Shown: positions 13,447 through 16,702 of the stretch, piece after piece
Position numbering within the stretch: the stretch's first letter is position 1
Layout of the letters: the number at the start of each line of letters is the position of its first letter
Source of the DNA: an uncultured Bacteroidales bacterium
GTDB taxonomy: Bacteria > Bacteroidota > Bacteroidia > Bacteroidales > UBA932
Assembly: GCA_900317065.1 (NCBI GenBank)
Contig: ONFK01000006.1
Span: 1-16,702 of the forward strand
DNA: 16,702 nt
Reading direction: 5' to 3'
Position numbers and translations under genes: made by a program
The notes under the pieces: generated by a model
Seen by the model: the letters and a program-made list of their open reading frames with translations, nothing else
What the model was told of the DNA's origin: nothing
Databases searched by the model: none

Positions 13447-13676
13447 AAACCGATCCCCGCATCTCCCGCATTCGCGAAATGGAGCGCCGTTTCAATCGGG
13501 CGAGAGCGGCGCTGAACGATATCGCCATCCTCCGGCAATATATGGACTCAGGCCTCTGGAAAGAGGATTTCGAGGCGGATGAGAGGGGGGAACTCCCTGC
13601 GAATCTCAAGCGCGGGGTGCTCAGCGAGGACGGGCTTTGGAATCTCCTCGAGGAGTTCGGCCAGCCCAAGGCCTAG
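13443..13676 (+). CDS. DUF4298 family protein
   Basis: This 77-residue, soluble, helix-rich protein matches the pattern of the DUF4298 family (PF14131). It begins with a charged helix (R-I-S-R-I-R-E-M-E-R-R-F-N-R-A) and ends with the conserved block W-K-E-D-F-E-A-D-E, then G-E-L-P-A-N-L-K-R-G-V-L-S-E-D-G-L-W. The family has no known biochemical role. The ATG overlaps the lipoprotein stop (13443-13446), and the TAG stop shares CTAG with the convergent GH28 gene. Confidence 0.8.
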   Translation: MKTDPRISRIREMERRFNRARAALNDIAILRQYMDSGLWKEDFEADERGELPANLKRGVLSEDGLWNLLEEFGQPKA

Positions 13677-14911
13677 TCCTCCAGAATCTTTAGATCCTCC
13701 AGCAGATACTGTTCCGGCATCTCTTCGATGTCGCGGACTGTCTTGCTCTCGAGCGAACAGTTCTGTATAGTGATATGCCGGCCTATGCTGAGGGGGATGT
13801 CGCGGCGGTCGCCGAGGTCGTAGAACTGGGTCCAGGGGTGCACGTGCAGCACCGAGCCGCAGTTGCCGCTGATGCCGTCCAGCAAGAAATGCTCGTAAAC
13901 TTGCGGGGTGTCCGGACGCATCTTCAGTCGCAGCAGTACCCAGGGGCCGTCCACCGTGCAGTTCCGCATAACTATATTGCGCGCAGTCACGCACTCGCTT
14001 CCTGCAGTGAGTGCACTGTGGCAGAAGCCGAAACGGCAGTATTCTATAAGCACGAACTCGTTCGGTCCGTTTTCCGGCGCGGTGTCGGCGTAGGGACCTT
14101 TCCCGCCCTTGAGGGCTATGGCGTCATCGTTCACGGACATATAGCATCCGGAGATATGCACGTACCTGCAGGCGTCGAGGTCGACCGCGTCGGTGCTGGG
14201 GGCTGCCACCGGCCTGCGTGGGGATGTGATATGCAGGTCCTTGAGCCTGAGCCACTTGCACTTGTAGAAGTGGGCGGTCCAGAAGGGCGAGTTCCGGAGG
14301 CGCACCCCCTCCACGAGCACGTCGTCCGAGTTCGATACGTATAGCAGGCGCGGGCGCATCTCATCCTTGTTCGTGCAGTCGGGATTGAACTTGCGCCTGA
14401 GCCAGAAGGCTTTCCAGTAGCGCAGGCCGTTGCCGTCGAGGGTGCCTTCTCCCGTGAGATGGAAGCCGTTGCATCCGTCCGCATTCACGAGCGCCGCGAA
14501 GTATTTGCAGGTCTGACCCTCTATGCGGGTCTCGAGCAGGGCGAAGTCGGAGATGTCGTCGCTGCCCTTGAGCGTCGCACCCTTCTGCAGATGCAGGTGG
14601 GTGCCGGGTTTGAAGAATAGGGATCCCGAGAGATAGGTGCCTGCGGGGATGACCACCGTGCCTCCTCCGGCAGCGGCCGCCTTGTCAATCACCGCCTGTA
14701 TCTGCGCAGTCTGGAGTATGGTGCTGTCCTGCCGCACGCCGTGTTCGGTAATGATGTACTGGGTGCGTTCCGCCTTGGGCGTGCGGCTCTGTCCGGCCTT
14801 GAACCATCGCTCTGCCCGCGTTCCGTCCGGAAACTGTTTCATCTTCTGCGCCGGAGCCACCGTCAGCAGTACGGCGAGGATGGTGGCGCTTATCTTGGTG
14901 ATAATCAGCAT
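13673..14911 (-). CDS. Secreted GH28-family glycoside hydrolase (polygalacturonase-like)
   Basis: GH28 enzymes cleave galacturonic acid linkages in pectin by an inverting mechanism on a right-handed beta-helix. This 412-residue protein starts with a signal peptide (about residues 1-21). Motifs are S-T-D-A-V-D-L-D with Asp241 (the NTD motif with Ser for Asn), N-D-D-A-I-A-L-K-G-G with Asp262/263, C-H-S-A-L-T-A-G-S-E with His298 (in place of GHG), and R-L-K at 328-330 (in place of RIK). The catalytic acids and His are therefore kept, while flanking motif residues vary, so the substrate may not be plain polygalacturonan. The frame opens at 14950, but the first 13 residues there encode the repeat hairpin, so ATG 14911 is preferred. 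Even so, the first nine or so codons lie inside 108-bp element copy 4. Confidence 0.85.
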   Translation of the reverse strand: MLIITKISATILAVLLTVAPAQKMKQFPDGTRAERWFKAGQSRTPKAERTQYIITEHGVRQDSTILQTAQIQAVIDKAAAAGGGTVVIPAGTYLSGSLFFKPGTHLHLQKGATLKGSDDISDFALLETRIEGQTCKYFAALVNADGCNGFHLTGEGTLDGNGLRYWKAFWLRRKFNPDCTNKDEMRPRLLYVSNSDDVLVEGVRLRNSPFWTAHFYKCKWLRLKDLHITSPRRPVAAPSTDAVDLDACRYVHISGCYMSVNDDAIALKGGKGPYADTAPENGPNEFVLIEYCRFGFCHSALTAGSECVTARNIVMRNCTVDGPWVLLRLKMRPDTPQVYEHFLLDGISGNCGSVLHVHPWTQFYDLGDRRDIPLSIGRHITIQNCSLESKTVRDIEEMPEQYLLEDLKILED

Positions 14912-14990
14912 ATTCGGTATGAGTGCCTTCCGCAAAAACAGGGAAGGCACTACTATTCAAAACGTTAATAACCAGCGAGTTGGCCGCCAC
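14883..14990. repeat. 108-bp palindromic REP-like element, copy 4
   Basis: The element begins GTGGCG (14883-14888) and ends CGCCAC (14985-14990). The hairpin has a 10-bp perfect stem, AGTGCCTTCC (14922-14931) and GGAAGGCACT (14942-14951), with a 10-nt loop. The first ten bases are identical to copy 1, and the right half shares TTCAAAAC and AACCAG with other copies. It overlaps both flanking genes: the left end encodes the start codon and first residues of the GH28 protein, the right end the last eight codons and stop of the phosphodiesterase. Confidence 0.85.
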
Positions 14991-15483
14991 CAGTGCGGGG
15001 CAGTTCGAAGACTTCCAGGCCGCTGACGGCGCCGTCCGCGATCTTGAAGCGGAGGGCGGTGCGCACTACCTGCCATCCATGCAGGCCGGCCGCGCCCGGA
15101 TTCATCGTCAGCATCCCGAACTTCTCATCCCACTGTACCTTCAATATATGCGAATGCCCGCAGACGAACAGCCCGGGCCTCTCCTCCATGATCACCCGGC
15201 GGGCGACGGGATTGTAGTGGCCGGGATATCCGCCGATGTGGGTCATCAGCACCTTCAGGCCTTCGCGCTCGAAGCTCTGGAACTCCGGAAAGTCGTAGCG
15301 GGCGGGCAGGCCGTCGCAGTTTCCGTAGACTCCCACGACAGGCTTGAAGTCCTTGATACTCTGGAGGAAAGCGTCGTCGCCACCCCAGTCTCCGGCATGC
15401 CAGAGTTCGTCGACTGGCTCCAGGAACTCGCGGAACTCCTGGCTGAAAACCCCGTGGGTGTCGGATATGAGGCCTACCGTCAT
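14965..15483 (-). CDS. YfcE/MJ0936-type metallophosphodiesterase
   Basis: This 172-residue calcineurin-like phosphoesterase has every metal-binding motif of the family: S-D-T-H-G (Asp8, His10), H-A-G-D-W (Asp32), G-N-C-D-G (Asn55, Asp57), T-H-I-G-G (His82) and C-G-H-S-H (His110, His112). Related proteins hydrolyse small phosphodiesters with Mn2+; the natural substrate is usually unknown. It starts 8 bp after galE and is probably co-transcribed with it. The last eight codons (G-G-Q-L-A-G-Y and stop) lie within copy 4 of the 108-bp element, so its C-terminus is repeat-derived. Confidence 0.9.
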   Translation of the reverse strand: MTVGLISDTHGVFSQEFREFLEPVDELWHAGDWGGDDAFLQSIKDFKPVVGVYGNCDGLPARYDFPEFQSFEREGLKVLMTHIGGYPGHYNPVARRVIMEERPGLFVCGHSHILKVQWDEKFGMLTMNPGAAGLHGWQVVRTALRFKIADGAVSGLEVFELPRTGGGQLAGY

Positions 15484-15491
15484 CGGGCGAA

Positions 15492-16517
15492 CTACTTGCC
15501 TGCCAGGCGCTTCTCCCAGGCCCAGGCTGCGGCGAGAGTCTCCTCCACGCTGCGCTCTGCCTTCCAGCCGAGTTCCTTGTTTGCGAGGGTGGGATCCGCC
15601 CAGATGGCGGTCACGTCGCCGGCGCGGCGCGGTGCGAACTTCCAGTTGAGTTTGAGGCCGTTCACCTTCTCGAAGGCGTTCACCAGTTCCAGCACGCTCA
15701 CGGGGCGGCCGGTGCCGATGTTGAACACCTCGCAGGGGGCCTTCATCTGCTCGTCGAGCATGCGGCGCACGGCATACACATGGGCCTTCGCGAGGTCCAC
15801 GATGTCGATGTAGTCGCGCAGGCAGGTGCCGTCATCGGTGGGATAGTCGTTGCCGAAGATGCTGAGGCACTCGCGCTTGCCGATGGCGGTCTGGGTGATG
15901 AAGGGGACGAGGTTGTTGGGCACGCCGCGGGGGAGTTCACCGATCAAGGCGCTGGGGTGCGCTCCGATGGGGTTGAAGTAGCGCAGCAGGATTCCGTTCA
16001 GACCGCCCTTCGAGGCGCGGACGCTGTCCTGAAGGATATCTTCGCACATCTGCTTGGTGTTTCCGTAGGGGGATGTGGCAGGTTTGCGGGGGCTCTGCTC
16101 GGTCACGGGCACTGCGTCGGGCTCGCCGTAGACGGTTGCGGAAGATGAGAACAGGACGTTCTTGCATCCGTGCGCCTGGGCGGCCTCCAGCACGTTCATG
16201 AAGGATTCGAGATTGTTCTTGTAGTATTTGAGGGGTTCCGCCACGCTTTCGCCCACTGCCTTGAAGGCGGCGAAGTGGATGACGGCGTCTATCTTGTTGT
16301 CGGCAAAGAGTCTGTCGGCTGCTGCTGCATCGCAGAAATCCATCTTCACGAGGGGGAGTTTCTCCCCGAGGATCTCGCAGACGCCATTGTAGTTTGTTTC
16401 GTCGCAGTTGCTGAAATTGTCGGCTATGAGTACGTCGTACCCTGCCTGTTTGAGTTCCACGGTCACGTGGCTTCCTATAAATCCGGCACCGCCGGATACT
16501 AATACTGTCTTCTTCAT
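15492..16517 (-). CDS. galE: UDP-glucose 4-epimerase
   Basis: GalE interconverts UDP-glucose and UDP-galactose with bound NAD+, supplying galactose metabolism and surface polysaccharides. The 341-residue protein has the Rossmann loop G-G-A-G-F-I-G-S-H (9-17), H-F-A-A-F-K-A-V-G-E-S (81-91), the catalytic-site S-S-S-A-T-V-Y-G (124-131), and the Y-x-x-x-K pair Tyr151 and Lys155 in S-P-Y-G-N-T-K. The frame extends to ATG 16544, but ATG 16517 is chosen because it begins the beta strand before the NAD loop and lies four bases after a -7 box; the upstream ATG would precede the promoter. It is followed by the phosphodiesterase gene. Confidence 0.95.
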   Translation of the reverse strand: MKKTVLVSGGAGFIGSHVTVELKQAGYDVLIADNFSNCDETNYNGVCEILGEKLPLVKMDFCDAAAADRLFADNKIDAVIHFAAFKAVGESVAEPLKYYKNNLESFMNVLEAAQAHGCKNVLFSSSATVYGEPDAVPVTEQSPRKPATSPYGNTKQMCEDILQDSVRASKGGLNGILLRYFNPIGAHPSALIGELPRGVPNNLVPFITQTAIGKRECLSIFGNDYPTDDGTCLRDYIDIVDLAKAHVYAVRRMLDEQMKAPCEVFNIGTGRPVSVLELVNAFEKVNGLKLNWKFAPRRAGDVTAIWADPTLANKELGWKAERSVEETLAAAWAWEKRLAGK

Positions 16518-16521
16518 ATTG

Positions 16522-16529
16522 CAAAAATA
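16522..16529 (-). promoter_or_regulatory. galE -7 promoter box
   Basis: On the minus strand, TATTTTTG ends four bases before the galE ATG at 16517. No TTTG/TTG at the usual 19-21 nt spacing was seen. The transcript would be nearly leaderless. Confidence 0.6.
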
Positions 16530-16557
16530 ACAATTAATCTTCAACTATATGCCGGGC

Positions 16558-16584
16558 GTATGCAAAACGGCCATTTTTGCATAC
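16558..16584. repeat. Inverted repeat upstream of galE, first unit
   Basis: GTATGCAAAA (16558-16567) pairs with TTTTGCATAC (16575-16584) around a 7-nt centre. The arm sequence is repeated in the next unit 22 bp downstream. Confidence 0.75.
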
Positions 16585-16605
16585 AACCCTTCGGTTTTCG
16601 AGCCT

Positions 16606-16638
16606 CCCGTATGCAAAACCGGGGCTTTTGCATACGGG
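16606..16638. repeat. Inverted repeat upstream of galE, second unit
   Basis: CCCGTATGCAAAA (16606-16618) pairs perfectly with 16626-16638 around a 7-nt centre, a 13-bp stem containing the same GTATGCAAAA arm. A further partial GTGCATAC follows at 16642-16649, and a 6-bp stem CTGTCC/GGACAG at 16649-16669. No gene was found from 16545 to the window end. Confidence 0.75.
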
Positions 16639-16702
16639 GGTGTGCATACTGTCCTACAAAAGCGGACAGCAAGCGCACTTTGGGCCGAGAAACGTGCACG
16701 CT

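Overview
This window looks like a chromosomal stretch from a fairly GC-rich member of the Bacteroidales (Bacteroidota). The evidence is: promoters of the Bacteroidetes type (TTTG, then 19-20 nt, then TAnnTTTG); almost no Shine-Dalgarno sequences; a DUF5686/carboxypeptidase-regulatory-like outer-membrane protein; a bS16 ribosomal protein with a long Ala/Lys/Glu-rich tail; and a secreted GH28 glycosidase. The genus cannot be fixed from this sequence alone; an Alistipes-like or uncultured gut/rumen lineage would fit.

Layout, left to right. (1) The 3' part of an SGNH/GDSL hydrolase (+). (2) A REP-associated tyrosine transposase-like gene (-) flanked on both sides by copies of a 108-bp palindromic element. 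(3) An AraM/EgsA-type sn-glycerol-1-phosphate dehydrogenase (-), divergent from an unrecognised secreted protein (+). (4) A third 108-bp element, then chorismate synthase aroC (-), which shares a compact back-to-back promoter with the sufB-sufC-sufD-ispE operon (+). SufD here is very short. (5) A DUF5686 outer-membrane protein (+) with its own promoter inside the end of ispE. It converges on rpsP-rimM (-), and the two stop codons share a CTAG. (6) tRNA-Leu(GAG) with a clear promoter and terminator, then a small lipoprotein and a DUF4298 protein (+). (7) A GH28 pectinase-like gene (-), a fourth 108-bp element, a YfcE-type phosphodiesterase (-) and galE (-). The window ends in a hairpin-rich intergenic region.

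Most genes are housekeeping: aromatic amino acid precursors, Fe-S cluster assembly, MEP isoprenoid synthesis, ribosome assembly and UDP-galactose. The envelope and polysaccharide genes (SGNH hydrolase, GH28, galE, DUF5686, lipoprotein) suit a carbohydrate-degrading gut or rumen bacterium.

The most unusual system is the dispersed element family. Four copies (734-841, 1822-1929, 4454-4561, 14883-14990) are each exactly 108 bp. Each is bounded by GTGGC/GCCAC termini and carries a central hairpin built on AGTGCCTTCC/GGAAGGCACT. All lie in the same orientation. Two copies bracket the transposase with only a few bases to spare, like a REP/RAYT 'REPtron'. Two others supply start codons, stop codons and terminal codons to neighbouring genes. 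A second theme is that five genes have the -7 promoter box only 4-6 nt from the start codon, which predicts leaderless or nearly leaderless mRNAs.
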